From assembly GCF_007991275.1 (NCBI RefSeq), contig NZ_BJYA01000001.1:463745-527744 (forward strand): a stretch of DNA of 64,000 nt, read 5' to 3'. The position numbers and the translations under genes were made by a program. This DNA is from Alkalibacillus haloalkaliphilus. Lineage in GTDB: Bacteria > Bacillota > Bacilli > Bacillales > Alkalibacillaceae. Each line of letters opens with the position of its first letter. Position 1 is the first letter of the stretch. The notes under the pieces were generated by a model. It saw nothing but the letters and a program-made list of their open reading frames with translations, was not told the DNA's origin and did no database searches. Positions 8,351 through 17,983 of this stretch are shown here, one piece after another.

Positions 8351-8866
8351 ATGGCAAAAAGAATAGCATGTGTCATGACTAACTTATTCGAAGATAGCGA
8401 ATATACTGAGCCAGCTAATGCTTTACGTGAAGCAGGACACGCTGTTGAAACGATTGAAAAAGAAAGCGGAGTAGTTGTAACTGGTAAGCAAGGAGAAACG
8501 GAAGTAGCCATTGATTATGGTATTGATGAAGTAAAAGCAGAGGATTACGATGCACTCTTTATTCCTGGTGGATTTTCTCCAGATATACTAAGAGCAGATG
8601 AACGTTTCGTTGAATTTAGTAAACATTTTATGGACGAAAATAAACCCGTTTTTGCAATATGCCATGGTCCTCAATTACTTATTACAGCAAAAGCATTAGA
8701 AGGGCGAACGGTAACTGGGTATAAATCAATAGCTGTTGATTTAGAATATGCCGGTGTTAATTTTAAGGACGAAGAGGTAGTTGTTTGTCATAACTTAGTG
8801 ACAAGTAGACAGCCAGATGATTTACCAGCATTTAATCGTGAGTCATTAAAACAATTAAGTAATTAA
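8351..8866 (+). CDS. DJ-1/PfpI family protein
   Basis: This 171-residue protein has the class I glutamine-amidotransferase-like fold of PfpI/YraA proteins. The nucleophile elbow is AICHGPQ (Cys104, His105), and IPGGFSPD and the acidic residue Glu17 fit the family's active site. Proteins of this type are described as proteases, glyoxalases or deglycases; which applies here is open. A good AAGGAGG ribosome site precedes the ATG. It stands alone with a palindromic terminator after it. Confidence 0.88.
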   Translation: MAKRIACVMTNLFEDSEYTEPANALREAGHAVETIEKESGVVVTGKQGETEVAIDYGIDEVKAEDYDALFIPGGFSPDILRADERFVEFSKHFMDENKPVFAICHGPQLLITAKALEGRTVTGYKSIAVDLEYAGVNFKDEEVVVCHNLVTSRQPDDLPAFNRESLKQLSN

Positions 8867-8871
8867 ATTAA

Positions 8872-8897
8872 AAAGCCAGCTACATGTAGCTGGCTTT
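8872..8897. terminator. Palindromic terminator after the DJ-1 gene
   Basis: A perfect 26-base palindrome (AAAGCCAGCTACA and its complement) forms a hairpin right after the DJ-1 stop. The T run is only three bases long, so termination strength is uncertain. Confidence 0.65.
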
Positions 8898-8928
8898 CAT
8901 ACTATACATACAAAAGGAGAGAGTGCGC

Positions 8929-9687
8929 ATGATTGTGACATCTTCTAACACTCATTTTAAAATGATTACACAACATGATCATGCTTTAGTGAGTGGGGAA
9001 TTAGCGAAAAACTGGTCAGATTCAATATTTGAAGGCGGGCTTTACCGTAAGGAAGTTGAGTATGCAGTAAGCCAACATGATTGTGCTTGGATCCCATTAG
9101 ACAAACACCCCACTTGGAACGAAGAAAAAGACCAACCGCATTCCTTTATGGATTACCCGTTGAAGCCAAAGGTTGAGCATTATCGAAAAGGAATTGATTT
9201 AGTAGAAGATCAGTCTGAATATGCAGCTTTATTATGTAGCCAACACTATTTATCATTCTTCGATCAAAATAGTACAAATTCGACTATTACCGACTTCATT
9301 TCCCAGGAAATGATTCGACAAGATAAGATAAAAAGAATCTTAAACATTCAAGTGCCAGAAGAATATATCGACTTTCACTTTCGTTTACTTCAGTTTTGTG
9401 ATGACTTATCTTTATACCTATGCTTGAATGAACCGGGTACTGCAAAAGAAGATGAAAACCCGATGTTTAAAGATGGTTTTAGGCAACAATTTTCAGGCAT
9501 TAAAGGTAAAATCAAAGCAAAATGGTTAGACGAACAGGCTGTTTCCGTTTCGCCTAACCCTTTTAAAAATCCATTTAAAGTTGAAATCCCATACAAAGCT
9601 GTATCAAAAGAAGACTGTGAAACGAGAGGACTACAGCAAGCCTATGACTTAACACCAAACGAACTTAGAGAAGTTTATATTCGTTAA
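8929..9687 (+). CDS. DUF3891 family protein
   Basis: The 252-residue product matches the DUF3891 pattern: an N-terminal MITQHDHALVSGELAKNW stretch, VSQHDCAWIPLD, and LLCSQHYLSFF. The repeated His-Asp pairs resemble an HD-type metal site, but no activity is established for the family. ATG 8929 is preceded by AAAGGAGAG; a GTG at 8923 is too close to that site. Its stop codon overlaps that of sleL, which converges from the other strand. Confidence 0.75.
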   Translation: MIVTSSNTHFKMITQHDHALVSGELAKNWSDSIFEGGLYRKEVEYAVSQHDCAWIPLDKHPTWNEEKDQPHSFMDYPLKPKVEHYRKGIDLVEDQSEYAALLCSQHYLSFFDQNSTNSTITDFISQEMIRQDKIKRILNIQVPEEYIDFHFRLLQFCDDLSLYLCLNEPGTAKEDENPMFKDGFRQQFSGIKGKIKAKWLDEQAVSVSPNPFKNPFKVEIPYKAVSKEDCETRGLQQAYDLTPNELREVYIR

Positions 9688-10964
9688 ACTATTTTATCGA
9701 TATCAAAGTTATAATTCAAAAGTGCCCAGTTTTGTGGGAAGGCCAAGCCTAACTTCCAATAACTGATTCCTTTTAATCCTAGTTCATCAATTAAGTCAAA
9801 TTTAGCTTGGATTGAACGAGCATCTTCAAACCATACTTCATGCTGGTTCCCTTCTTCATCCCAATAATAGAAGTATGGTGCTTGTGCTTCTTCATCATAT
9901 TCAATTGCTTGATTATTCTCCCTTGCGATTTGAATTGCTTCGTTAGGACTAATAGCAGGTGCTGTAACGCCTTCTTCAAACGGTAAAGTCCAATCATATC
10001 CATAAGTGTTTTGACCAAGCATAATTTTTTCAGCTGGCATTTCTGATAAGGCATATTCTACAACTTCACGAACTGGCCCAATCGGCGAGACAGCCATTGC
10101 TGGACCGCCACCATAACCCCATTCATAAGTCATTAAAATAACAAAATCAACAATTTCACCGTGGGCTTGATAGTCATGGGCTTCATACCATGGCCCTGTT
10201 TGTTCGTCACTTGTCTTTGGTGCTAATGCTGTTGAGATGAGTAAACCTTGTGGGCTTAGTCTTTCTCTTGCCTTTCTTAAGAAGTTGTTATAATCTTCAC
10301 GTGTTTCTGGTGGTAAAAATTCAAAGTCAAAGTGAATATCACGATAGCCGATTTCATTTGCTACACGAATAATTTCATCTAGCAGTTGGTCTTGAACTTG
10401 TTCATCAGTTAAAATAATTCTTCCTAACTCTTGATCAAAAGCACCGTCACGTAAATTTGTAATCACCATCATTAATGCTGTATTATTAGCTTGTGCAATC
10501 ATAGGAATGTCATCTAATGGCGGTGGAGAAAGTGTTCCATCTTCGTTCACTTCATAACTAAACATACCTAAGTATGTTAATAAAGGTGTGCGAGCCCAAG
10601 CTGACTGTAATAACTCTTCACTTACTGATTCACCAAATGGTTCAATATAGGCGTTAGTGGTAATCGTGCGACGGTCAGGCTCAGGTAATATTAACTCCTG
10701 ACCAATCATTAATGGCTCATTTAAATCTAATTCATTGTAAGAGGCTAGTAATTCATACGGAATATTCAACCTTTGACCGATTGAATAATAACTGTCACCT
10801 TCTTGAACAGTATACTGAGATACAGGAACTACTAATGCTTGCCCAATGACAAGGTCGTCTGGTTGATCTAATTGGTTTACTTCAACGATATCCTCAATAG
10901 GCGTTTGATACCGGTTAGCAACAGAGTATACAGAATCACCTTGTTGTACGACGTGGATGAGCAA
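9684..10964 (-). CDS. sleL: Spore cortex N-acetylglucosaminidase SleL (YaaH)
   Basis: This 426-residue protein has two LysM peptidoglycan-binding repeats (about residues 3-47 and 50-95) and a glycoside hydrolase 18 domain to the C terminus. The catalytic motif DIHFDFE ends in the general acid Glu215. SleL/YaaH cleaves cortex muropeptides during germination. I chose TTG 10964 because AAAGGAG lies nine bases upstream and the product then has the family's usual length; GTG 10973 overlaps the ribosome site. There is no signal peptide, as in B. subtilis YaaH. A sigma-E-type promoter lies upstream. Confidence 0.92.
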   Translation of the reverse strand: MLIHVVQQGDSVYSVANRYQTPIEDIVEVNQLDQPDDLVIGQALVVPVSQYTVQEGDSYYSIGQRLNIPYELLASYNELDLNEPLMIGQELILPEPDRRTITTNAYIEPFGESVSEELLQSAWARTPLLTYLGMFSYEVNEDGTLSPPPLDDIPMIAQANNTALMMVITNLRDGAFDQELGRIILTDEQVQDQLLDEIIRVANEIGYRDIHFDFEFLPPETREDYNNFLRKARERLSPQGLLISTALAPKTSDEQTGPWYEAHDYQAHGEIVDFVILMTYEWGYGGGPAMAVSPIGPVREVVEYALSEMPAEKIMLGQNTYGYDWTLPFEEGVTAPAISPNEAIQIARENNQAIEYDEEAQAPYFYYWDEEGNQHEVWFEDARSIQAKFDLIDELGLKGISYWKLGLAFPQNWALLNYNFDIDKIV

Positions 10965-10996
10965 TGAGCACACTCCTTTCCAATTTATTCTTTTTG

Positions 10997-11529
<533 letters not shown>

Positions 11530-11555
11530 GAGAAAATATTGGTTCGTTATTATTA

Positions 11556-11584
11556 TTGCATTTTCACTTAAAAGATAATATACT
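11556..11584 (+). promoter_or_regulatory. Sigma-A promoter of the SRP RNA gene
   Basis: TTGCAT, 17 bases, then TATACT. Transcription would begin near 11591, at a small hairpin (TGCGCT...AGCGCA, 11591-11608), ahead of the mature RNA. That fits a precursor trimmed at its 5' end, as known for B. subtilis scRNA. Confidence 0.6.
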
Positions 11585-11616
11585 TGTATATGCGCTAAAC
11601 AAAGCGCAAACCTTAT

Positions 11617-11896
11617 AACACTTGCCGTGCTAGGTGGGGAGGTAGCGGTGCCCTGTTACCCACAATCCGCTATAGTGGGGCTGAATTCCCGTCTGAGGTA
11701 AAGTAATCTTAAGGTCTGACGTAAGTGAATAGTGTTGACGTTTGGGTCCTGTGCAACGAGAACCCGTGAACCCTGTCAGGTCCGGAAGGAAGCAGCAGTA
11801 AGCGGTCTCTCTCGTGTGTCGCAGGGTTACCTGAACCGAGCTAGGATCTTGCGTAACGCTTATGGGTTACTTTATCGAAGATGGGTGCACGGCGTA
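11617..11896 (+). ncRNA. ffs: Signal recognition particle RNA (large Bacillus type)
   Basis: The about 280-nt RNA has the Alu-domain start TTGCCGTGCTAGGTGGGGAG paired with the 3' end GGTGCACGG. The S-domain core GGTCCGGAAGGAAGCAGCA binds Ffh and holds the GGAA tetraloop. The segment ACGTTTGGGTCCTG is also diagnostic. It guides membrane and secreted protein targeting with Ffh. End points are estimated from the terminal pairing. It lies between tadA and dnaX and has its own promoter and terminator. Confidence 0.95.
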
Positions 11897-11907
11897 CATA
11901 AACGATG

Positions 11908-11938
11908 AAACTCACCTGGTTAATCAGGTGAGTTTTTT
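11908..11938 (+). terminator. Intrinsic terminator of the SRP RNA
   Basis: An 11-bp stem (AAACTCACCTG with CAGGTGAGTTT) around a six-base loop is followed by T residues. Confidence 0.9.
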
Positions 11939-11968
11939 CATATATTTCGTAAAAACGTACGATACATT

Positions 11969-11998
11969 TTGAAATGTCTGATTCGAATCAGTTATAAT
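11969..11998 (+). promoter_or_regulatory. dnaX promoter with internal palindrome
   Basis: TTGAAA, an 18-base spacer and TATAAT form a sigma-A promoter 30 bases before dnaX. The spacer holds the perfect 14-base palindrome CTGATTCGAATCAG (11978-11991), exactly where a repressor would block polymerase. No regulator is known to me for this site. Confidence 0.6.
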
Positions 11999-12027
11999 GA
12001 AGAGAGAACTTAAAGGAGATTATGTCC

Positions 12028-13743
12028 ATGGCATATCAAGCATTGTACCGAGTTTGGCGCCCACAACAGTTTCAAGATGTTGTTGGTCAAGTACATATTA
12101 CAAGAACGCTACAAAATGCGATTGAACAATCAAAAGTAGCACATGCTTACCTTTTTACTGGTCCACGTGGTACAGGTAAGACAAGTGCTGCGAAAATTTT
12201 CGCAAAAGCTATCAATTGTAAACATTCCCCTGTTAAAGAGCCTTGTGGAGAATGTGATGCTTGTCGAGGAATTCAAGACGGTTCGATCTCAGACATAATT
12301 GAAATTGACGCAGCTTCTAACAACGGTGTAGATGACATTCGCGAAATTAGAGATAAAGTGAAGTATGCACCAAGCTCTGTTCCGTTTAAAGTTTACATCA
12401 TTGATGAAGTGCACATGTTATCAACTGGAGCTTTTAACGCACTGTTAAAAACATTAGAAGAACCTCCAGCTCACGTCATTTTCATATTAGCAACGACAGA
12501 ACCACACAAAATTCCATTAACGATCATTTCAAGGTGTCAACGGTTTGATTTTAAACGAATTTCGCAACAAGCTATTGTCGATCGACTGAAATTGATCTTA
12601 GATGATGGTGGAATTCAATATGATGATCACGCTGTCGTACATGTTGGTTTAACAGCTGAAGGCGGAATGCGTGATGCACTTAGTATATTAGACCAAGCCA
12701 TTGCATATAGTGAAGATGGTCATATTCATATGGAAGATGTGTTAGCTGTTACAGGATCAATTGCTCAAGAGCAGCTGTTATCCATGATTGATGCCCTTGT
12801 TAACCAAGATGGAAAAGAAGCGTTAAGCTTGCTTGATCAAATGATGCAAGAAGGTAAAGACCCAAGTCGCTTTGTCTTTGATTTTATCCACTTTCTAAGG
12901 GATCTGTACATGTACAACAGTGCAGAAGGTGTTGAAGAAGCGTTAGTCCGAGCTATTCCGAACGAACAGTTTCATCAAGTAAGAGAACTTTTAACATCAG
13001 ACTGGTTAGAAGAAGCGATTTCAATTCTAAACCAAACACAACAAGACATGAAATGGACAAGTAGCCCTAAAATTTTAGTAGAAGTTGCTTTGTTAAATAT
13101 TCAAGAAATCAGTCATCAATCAACTAGCGAGCAAGTACAAACGACATCACCAGAGTTGTTACAACAAATAGCAACTTTAGAAAAAGAATTAAAGGCTTTA
13201 AAAGAACAAGGTGTCACGGTGAATAATACAGAACAACCGAGAAGTGAAACGAATAAACGACCAGCACCTAGTCGCCAAAATAAATATAAAGTACCTTATG
13301 AAAAAGTACGTCAAACTTTAGCAGAAGCAACGAAAGAGGATATTAACGCGATTAAAACTAACTGGGCTAGCTTTATGGACGGATTGAAAAAGACAAGTCC
13401 ACCAGCACATGCTAAACTAGTTAATAGTCAACCGAAAGCAGCCTCTTCTCAAAACTTAATATTAGCTTTTAAGTTCGAGATTCATTGTTCACTTATTCAA
13501 GAAAACCAGGAAATGGTGGAAACTGTACTAAGTGATTATATTGGAAAAAGAATAACGATTATTCCAATTCCAGAGGAAGAATGGAAACCAATAAGAGAAG
13601 ACTTCTTAAGCCAACAATCTGAGCTAGGTGAAAGTGATGAAGATGGAGAAAGTCACCAAAATACTAGCACCGATGGAGATCAATTAATTTCTGAAGCACA
13701 AAAATTAGTTGGCGATGATTTAATAGAGATTAAGGATTCTTAA
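12028..13743 (+). CDS. dnaX: DNA polymerase III subunits gamma/tau
   Basis: Clamp-loader ATPase. From ATG 12028 (571 residues) it shows Walker A GPRGTGKT at 45-52, a zinc site with Cys64, Cys73, Cys76 and Cys79, Walker B DEVH at 126-129 and the SRC arginine-finger motif at 168-170. The acidic, variable C-terminal part from about 380 should contact the polymerase. ATG 12028 is favoured over ATG 12022 because its spacing from AAAGGAG is normal and MAYQALYRVWRP matches the family start. It leads the dnaX-yaaK-recR cluster. Confidence 0.97.
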   Translation: MAYQALYRVWRPQQFQDVVGQVHITRTLQNAIEQSKVAHAYLFTGPRGTGKTSAAKIFAKAINCKHSPVKEPCGECDACRGIQDGSISDIIEIDAASNNGVDDIREIRDKVKYAPSSVPFKVYIIDEVHMLSTGAFNALLKTLEEPPAHVIFILATTEPHKIPLTIISRCQRFDFKRISQQAIVDRLKLILDDGGIQYDDHAVVHVGLTAEGGMRDALSILDQAIAYSEDGHIHMEDVLAVTGSIAQEQLLSMIDALVNQDGKEALSLLDQMMQEGKDPSRFVFDFIHFLRDLYMYNSAEGVEEALVRAIPNEQFHQVRELLTSDWLEEAISILNQTQQDMKWTSSPKILVEVALLNIQEISHQSTSEQVQTTSPELLQQIATLEKELKALKEQGVTVNNTEQPRSETNKRPAPSRQNKYKVPYEKVRQTLAEATKEDINAIKTNWASFMDGLKKTSPPAHAKLVNSQPKAASSQNLILAFKFEIHCSLIQENQEMVETVLSDYIGKRITIIPIPEEEWKPIREDFLSQQSELGESDEDGESHQNTSTDGDQLISEAQKLVGDDLIEIKDS

Positions 13744-13758
13744 TGAAAAATTACAAAT

Positions 13759-14079
13759 ATGAAAGGAATGGGAAATATGAATAACATGATGAAACAAATG
13801 CAAAAAATGCAAAAGAAAATGATGAAAGCGCAAGAGGAGCTTCATGAAATGACGTTTGAAGCAACTGCTGGCGGTGGTATGGTTAAAGTCGCCGCTAATG
13901 GTAAGAAAGAAATTACAGACGTTGAAATTAACGAAGAAGTCGTCGACCCAGATGATGTAGATATGTTACAAGACTTAATCATTGCTGCGACAAACGATGT
14001 GCTAAAGCAAGTTGATGATACAACGAATGAAAAAATGGGACAATTCACGAAAGGTATGAATATGCCAGGAATGTTCTAG
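13759..14079 (+). CDS. yaaK: YbaB/EbfC family nucleoid-associated protein
   Basis: The 106-residue DNA-binding protein matches B. subtilis YaaK, including the charged coiled region [20 protein letters not shown], the [17 protein letters not shown] core and the ending [13 protein letters not shown]. Family members bind DNA as tweezer-like dimers and sit between dnaX and recR in many bacteria. The start is uncertain: ATG 13759 gives an N terminus like YaaK but lacks a ribosome site, whereas ATG 13777 has GAAAGGAA upstream. Confidence 0.92.
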   Translation: MKGMGNMNNMMKQMQKMQKKMMKAQEELHEMTFEATAGGGMVKVAANGKKEITDVEINEEVVDPDDVDMLQDLIIAATNDVLKQVDDTTNEKMGQFTKGMNMPGMF

Positions 14080-14092
14080 GAGGCATGCCACC

Positions 14093-14689
14093 ATGTATTA
14101 TCCAGAACCAATTACAAAGTTAATTGACAGCTTTACAAAATTGCCAGGTATAGGTCCAAAAACTGCCGCTCGCCTGGCATTTTTTGTGTTAGAAATGAAA
14201 GAAGATGACGTGTTAGACTTTGCGAAGTCGTTAGTTAATGCTAAGCGTGAATTAACGCATTGCACAGTTTGTGGTCATATTACAGACCAAGACCCATGTA
14301 GTATTTGTAGTGATCAAAGTCGTGATAACTCTGTCATTTGTGTCGTTCAAGACCCGAAAGATGTGATCGCGATGGAGAAAATGAAAGACTTTCAAGGGAA
14401 GTATCATGTGCTACATGGCACAATATCTCCTATGGAAGGTATTGGCCCTGAGGATATAAACGTTTCAACTTTAATTGAACGATTAAAAGATGAAAAAGTC
14501 GAGGAACTTATTCTAGCGACTAATCCGAATGTTGAAGGTGAAGCTACGGCCATGTATATTTCAAGGTTAGTGAAGCCTTCAGGTTTACGATTAACTAGAA
14601 TCGCTCACGGACTACCGGTCGGAGGCGACTTAGAATATGCCGATGAAGTGACGTTATCCAAAGCGTTAGAAGGAAGAAGAGACCTATAA
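14093..14689 (+). CDS. recR: Recombination protein RecR
   Basis: RecR acts with RecO and RecF in gap repair by loading RecA. The 198-residue product has a helix-hairpin-helix ([15 protein letters not shown]), a Cys4 zinc finger (Cys57, Cys60, Cys69, Cys72), a Toprim domain from about residue 80 and a C-terminal [14 protein letters not shown] segment. The ribosome site is AGGAGG, and it starts 13 bases after yaaK. In B. subtilis yaaL follows; here bofA follows directly. Confidence 0.97.
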   Translation: MYYPEPITKLIDSFTKLPGIGPKTAARLAFFVLEMKEDDVLDFAKSLVNAKRELTHCTVCGHITDQDPCSICSDQSRDNSVICVVQDPKDVIAMEKMKDFQGKYHVLHGTISPMEGIGPEDINVSTLIERLKDEKVEELILATNPNVEGEATAMYISRLVKPSGLRLTRIAHGLPVGGDLEYADEVTLSKALEGRRDL

Positions 14690-14708
14690 TAAAGATTTTC
14701 CTTTTTTA

Positions 14709-14738
14709 GTTCTATTAATAGGCTAAGCGACATAGCGT
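14709..14738 (+). promoter_or_regulatory. Possible sigma-E promoter of bofA
   Basis: GTTCTATT, 14 bases, then CATAGCGT fits the sigma-E pattern at six of eight positions in each box. B. subtilis bofA is a mother-cell gene, which supports the placement. The match is weaker than for sleL and yabP. Confidence 0.4.
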
Positions 14739-14768
14739 ATTAGTAGGACAAGCGAAAGGAGATCAAAT

Positions 14769-15032
14769 ATGGATCCAATAGTTGTGACATTAGCATTTTT
14801 GGCGGTTGTTATTTTATTGTTGTTTTTTGGACCACCACTGAAGTTTATGCAATGGGCTTCAAAAGGGGTCTTGAAGGTCATAGTTGGTGCACTGTTTATA
14901 TTTTTCGCTAATGTATTTGGCTCAATGTTCGGTCTGCATATACCGATCAATTTGTTTACATCAGCGATAGCAGGTTTTTTAGGAATATTTGGTGTTGGTG
15001 CATTAGTTGCGATCCATGTATTTATTTTATAA
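14769..15032 (+). CDS. bofA: Sigma-K processing inhibitor BofA
   Basis: BofA is an integral membrane protein of the outer forespore membrane that holds back SpoIVFB until the forespore signal arrives. The 87-residue product has a hydrophobic N-terminal helix, a second segment near residues 33-48, and the conserved C-terminal part HIPINLFTSAIAGFLGIFGV ending in an apolar tail. Length equals the usual 87. The ribosome site is AAAGGAG. Position after recR is conserved. Confidence 0.92.
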   Translation: MDPIVVTLAFLAVVILLLFFGPPLKFMQWASKGVLKVIVGALFIFFANVFGSMFGLHIPINLFTSAIAGFLGIFGVGALVAIHVFIL

Positions 15033-15042
15033 CGGTCATTTA

Positions 15043-15072
15043 AGGAGGGGTGCAAATGCGCCTCTCTTTTTT
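15043..15072 (+). terminator. Intrinsic terminator after bofA
   Basis: A nine-pair stem (GAGGGGTGC with GCGCCTCTC, two wobbles), loop AAAT and a T run. Confidence 0.75.
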
Positions 15073-15156
15073 ACGGTTATTTTTATAAAAAAAGTTTAAT
15101 AGATACGTATAAAAATCTAGTAAGTTGTCCACTCTAGTTAATGGAGGTGGGAGACG

Positions 15157-15348
15157 ATGAAAGGTCAATCAATTAATTGTTGTCAAATTTGTGGAGAATG
15201 GAAGCAAGAGGGGATTCATGTATTATCTTCTTTTATTTGTAAAGGTTGTGAAAGAGAGATTGTTAATACTAACCCTGATGATGAGCGCTATCAATATTTT
15301 GTTGATCGAATGAAATTCCGCCGTTTACTAAATCAAACAACATCATAA
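15157..15348 (+). CDS. csfB: Anti-sigma-G factor CsfB (Gin)
   Basis: The 63-residue zinc protein has a Cys-x2-Cys pair at residues 9 and 12 and another at 28 and 31, with FICKGCEREI as in Gin. CsfB inhibits sigma G early in the forespore and sigma E later. Its place after bofA is the same as in B. subtilis. A strong GGAGGTGGG ribosome site precedes the ATG. I could not find a convincing sigma-F promoter. Confidence 0.88.
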   Translation: MKGQSINCCQICGEWKQEGIHVLSSFICKGCEREIVNTNPDDERYQYFVDRMKFRRLLNQTTS

Positions 15349-15380
15349 CTTAATAGATATCTCCCCTAATTTTATATAAA

Positions 15381-15411
15381 AAAGAAGCGGCTAATGATTA
15401 GCCGCTTCTTT
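15381..15411. terminator. Bidirectional terminator between csfB and murB
   Basis: AAAGAAGCGGCTAA pairs with TTAGCCGCTTCTTT with almost no loop. It separates the convergent csfB and murB genes and serves both. Confidence 0.9.
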
Positions 15412-15415
15412 GCAT

Positions 15416-16336
15416 TTACTCAAGGTCTTCGCCGATTATACGAACCTCACGTTCTAAATTTACTCCGAATTTTTCACTAACGGTTTTTTGGACCATTTCG
15501 ATCGATTGAATGTATTCGGTTGCGGTCGCGTTGTTTTTATTAATGATAAACCCGGCATGTTTTTTAGATACTTCAGCTCCACCGACACCTTTACCTTGCA
15601 GACCACTATCTTGAATTAGTTTTCCTGCGAAGTAACCTGGAGGACGTTTAAACACACTGCCACAAGATGGGTACTCTAACGGTTGTTTTGACTCACGTTT
15701 GTACGTAAGGTCATCCATGACAGCTTTAATCTCATCATATTTACCAGGTTTTAATTCGAACAATGCTTCTAAAACGATATAACCTTTTTCTGGTATATTA
15801 CTATGACGGTATTGTAAGTCAAAAGCGTCTGCTGGTAGTGTTAGAAGGTTGCCTTCCCGGTCAACGACGACGGCTTCTTTTAATACATCTTTAATTTCAC
15901 CGCCATAGGCACCTGCATTCATAAACAAAGCACCACCGACTGTTCCTGGAATACCGCAAGCGAACTCTAACCCTGTTAAATGTTCTGCTAAAGCTTCGCG
16001 TGAAGCATCAATGATTCGAGCACCGCTTTGGGCAATCATCTCATAGCCATCTACAGTTATATCATCTAACTTTTTAAGACTTAAAACAACGCCGCGAACA
16101 CCGCCATCTTTTACGATTAAGTTAGAGCCGTTTCCAAGTAGTGTGAAAGGTAGCTGTTCTTGATTAGCAAGCTTTACAACGTCTTGGACTGCTTTATAAG
16201 AAGTAGGTGTTACGAAAAAGTCAGCTTTACCGCCTAATTTTGTATAAGTATGATTATTTAACGGTTCATTAATTAAAATATTTTCATCTGAAAGGATTTC
16301 ACGTAGTTTATGTTCAATTGATTGATCATCTAACAT
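15416..16336 (-). CDS. murB: UDP-N-acetylenolpyruvoylglucosamine reductase
   Basis: MurB reduces UDP-GlcNAc-enolpyruvate to UDP-MurNAc with FAD and NADPH. The 306-residue product has the FAD-binding LGNGSNLIVKDGG and GIPGTVGGALFMNAGAYGGE motifs, and the active-site segment YPSCGSVFKRP with the proton-donor position. It reads against all neighbours. In B. subtilis murB sits in a division cluster far from here, so its place between csfB and yaaO is unusual. The ribosome site is GAGGTGAA. Confidence 0.95.
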   Translation of the reverse strand: MLDDQSIEHKLREILSDENILINEPLNNHTYTKLGGKADFFVTPTSYKAVQDVVKLANQEQLPFTLLGNGSNLIVKDGGVRGVVLSLKKLDDITVDGYEMIAQSGARIIDASREALAEHLTGLEFACGIPGTVGGALFMNAGAYGGEIKDVLKEAVVVDREGNLLTLPADAFDLQYRHSNIPEKGYIVLEALFELKPGKYDEIKAVMDDLTYKRESKQPLEYPSCGSVFKRPPGYFAGKLIQDSGLQGKGVGGAEVSKKHAGFIINKNNATATEYIQSIEMVQKTVSEKFGVNLEREVRIIGEDLE

Positions 16337-16533
16337 TAATTATTCACCTCTAATATTTATCATAGAGAATTTAACGCATGGTGTGTCAAAGGTCTCTCTT
16401 TTATTTATTGTATTATTTTATTATTGTAACATGAAAATTTATAAAAGTTAGTTTAGGAGTGTATAACGTTTATGTTACGTGTTTTATTTTCGTGTACAAT
16501 ATGAATTAAAACGAGTTTAAGTTAGGTGTTTAT

Positions 16534-17964
16534 ATGAATCAACAACGAGCGCCTTTGTTTGAGGCCATTCAACAGCATGTAAATCAAAAGCGTCATTCAT
16601 TTCATGTCCCGGGACATAAAAGTGGGGACGTCGTACATAATCTATTCAGGCACATGCAAGAACTGTTTCGCTATGACTTAACGGAATTGCCAGGCCTTGA
16701 TGATCTTCATGAACCAGAAGGACCTATATTAGAAGCCCAAAACTTAGCTGCTCAATACTTTGGTACAAAACAGACTTACTTTTTAGTAAATGGGACAACT
16801 TCTGGTAATTTGGCAATGATTTTAGCTAGTTTAAATGCAGATGAACACGTGTTAGTGCAACGAAATTGCCATAAATCAGTGATGCATGCTTTAGAGTTAG
16901 TTGGAGCAAAGCCTGTTTTCATCTCACCTGAATATGACCCAACTGCACGTCGATACTGTCATATTTCTTCTGATGTTGTTAAGCAAGCTTTAACGAGTGA
17001 CCAAAATATAAAGGCAGTTATTCTTACTTATCCAGATTATTTCGGAACAACTTTTGATTTATCGTCGGTTGTAGAAGTAGCACATTCTTATAATGTCCCA
17101 GTGTTAGTCGACGAAGCACACGGTGCTCATTTTTCATTCGATGCACCTTTTCCTAAATCAGCCATACAATGTGGTGCTGACCTCGTCGTTCAATCAGCTC
17201 ATAAAACCTTACCTGCATTAACGATGGGTTCTTTTCTACATGTGAATTCTAACCGAATCGAGCGCAGTAAGTTAGAGTATTATTTAGAAGTTGTCCAATC
17301 GAGCAGTCCATCTTATTTAATTATGGCGAGCTTAGATTTAGCTAGGCAGTACATAGCTAACTTTAGTAAAGAAAATCAAGTTCAGTTAGTTGAAGAAATT
17401 ACGGAGTTCAATAACCAATTAAGCACGTTGCCTAACTGTAATGTTCTACCTGTTCGTGAACAAATAGATGACCCATTAAAAACGGTTCTAACTTCAAATA
17501 CGATCGACTTGAATGTAGTGTACAAGCATTTACACGATTACGGTATTGATGCAGAATTAGTTGACCAAAATCAATTATTACTGATCCATGGAATCAAATC
17601 AGATATAAATTTAAGACAAAAGCAGAGTGCGGCAATAATTAATTGTATAAAAACAGTGGAAGACAACGCTTATCATGATAAAATGGTAGACAGTCATTTT
17701 AATGTAAGTACAATTCAGCATTTTCCATATTCATATCGTGAGTTAAAGTTGTTAAAAACAGAGTGGGTGGATGTTCGTGAGGCGATCGGACGAATCGCTG
17801 CGGAGTCGATTACACCTTATCCACCTGGAATACCAGTTATATTAAATGGTGAGTATATTTCTCAACAATCTTTAAACACAATTGAAAAAGCTGAAAAACA
17901 TAAGCAACATATCCAAAGGAACAATAATGGTCATGTTAATAAAATAAAAGTTTATCAAATTTAG
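16534..17964 (+). CDS. yaaO: Orn/Lys/Arg decarboxylase family protein (YaaO)
   Basis: This fold-type I PLP enzyme of 476 residues has the start [11 protein letters not shown], the cofactor-stacking VNGTTSGN, the PLP-binding Asp in [11 protein letters not shown] and the Schiff-base Lys in [13 protein letters not shown]. The family decarboxylates arginine, lysine or ornithine for polyamine or stress roles; the substrate is not assigned for YaaO. It precedes tmk as in B. subtilis. A 197-base gap with divergent control separates it from murB. Confidence 0.88.
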   Translation: MNQQRAPLFEAIQQHVNQKRHSFHVPGHKSGDVVHNLFRHMQELFRYDLTELPGLDDLHEPEGPILEAQNLAAQYFGTKQTYFLVNGTTSGNLAMILASLNADEHVLVQRNCHKSVMHALELVGAKPVFISPEYDPTARRYCHISSDVVKQALTSDQNIKAVILTYPDYFGTTFDLSSVVEVAHSYNVPVLVDEAHGAHFSFDAPFPKSAIQCGADLVVQSAHKTLPALTMGSFLHVNSNRIERSKLEYYLEVVQSSSPSYLIMASLDLARQYIANFSKENQVQLVEEITEFNNQLSTLPNCNVLPVREQIDDPLKTVLTSNTIDLNVVYKHLHDYGIDAELVDQNQLLLIHGIKSDINLRQKQSAAIINCIKTVEDNAYHDKMVDSHFNVSTIQHFPYSYRELKLLKTEWVDVREAIGRIAAESITPYPPGIPVILNGEYISQQSLNTIEKAEKHKQHIQRNNNGHVNKIKVYQI

Positions 17965-17983
17965 TATAAAGGGAGTTATCTTC

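Noticed and set aside
14723..15055. 110-codon minus-strand frame over bofA
   Set aside because: Antisense shadow of bofA with no start signal or known similarity.
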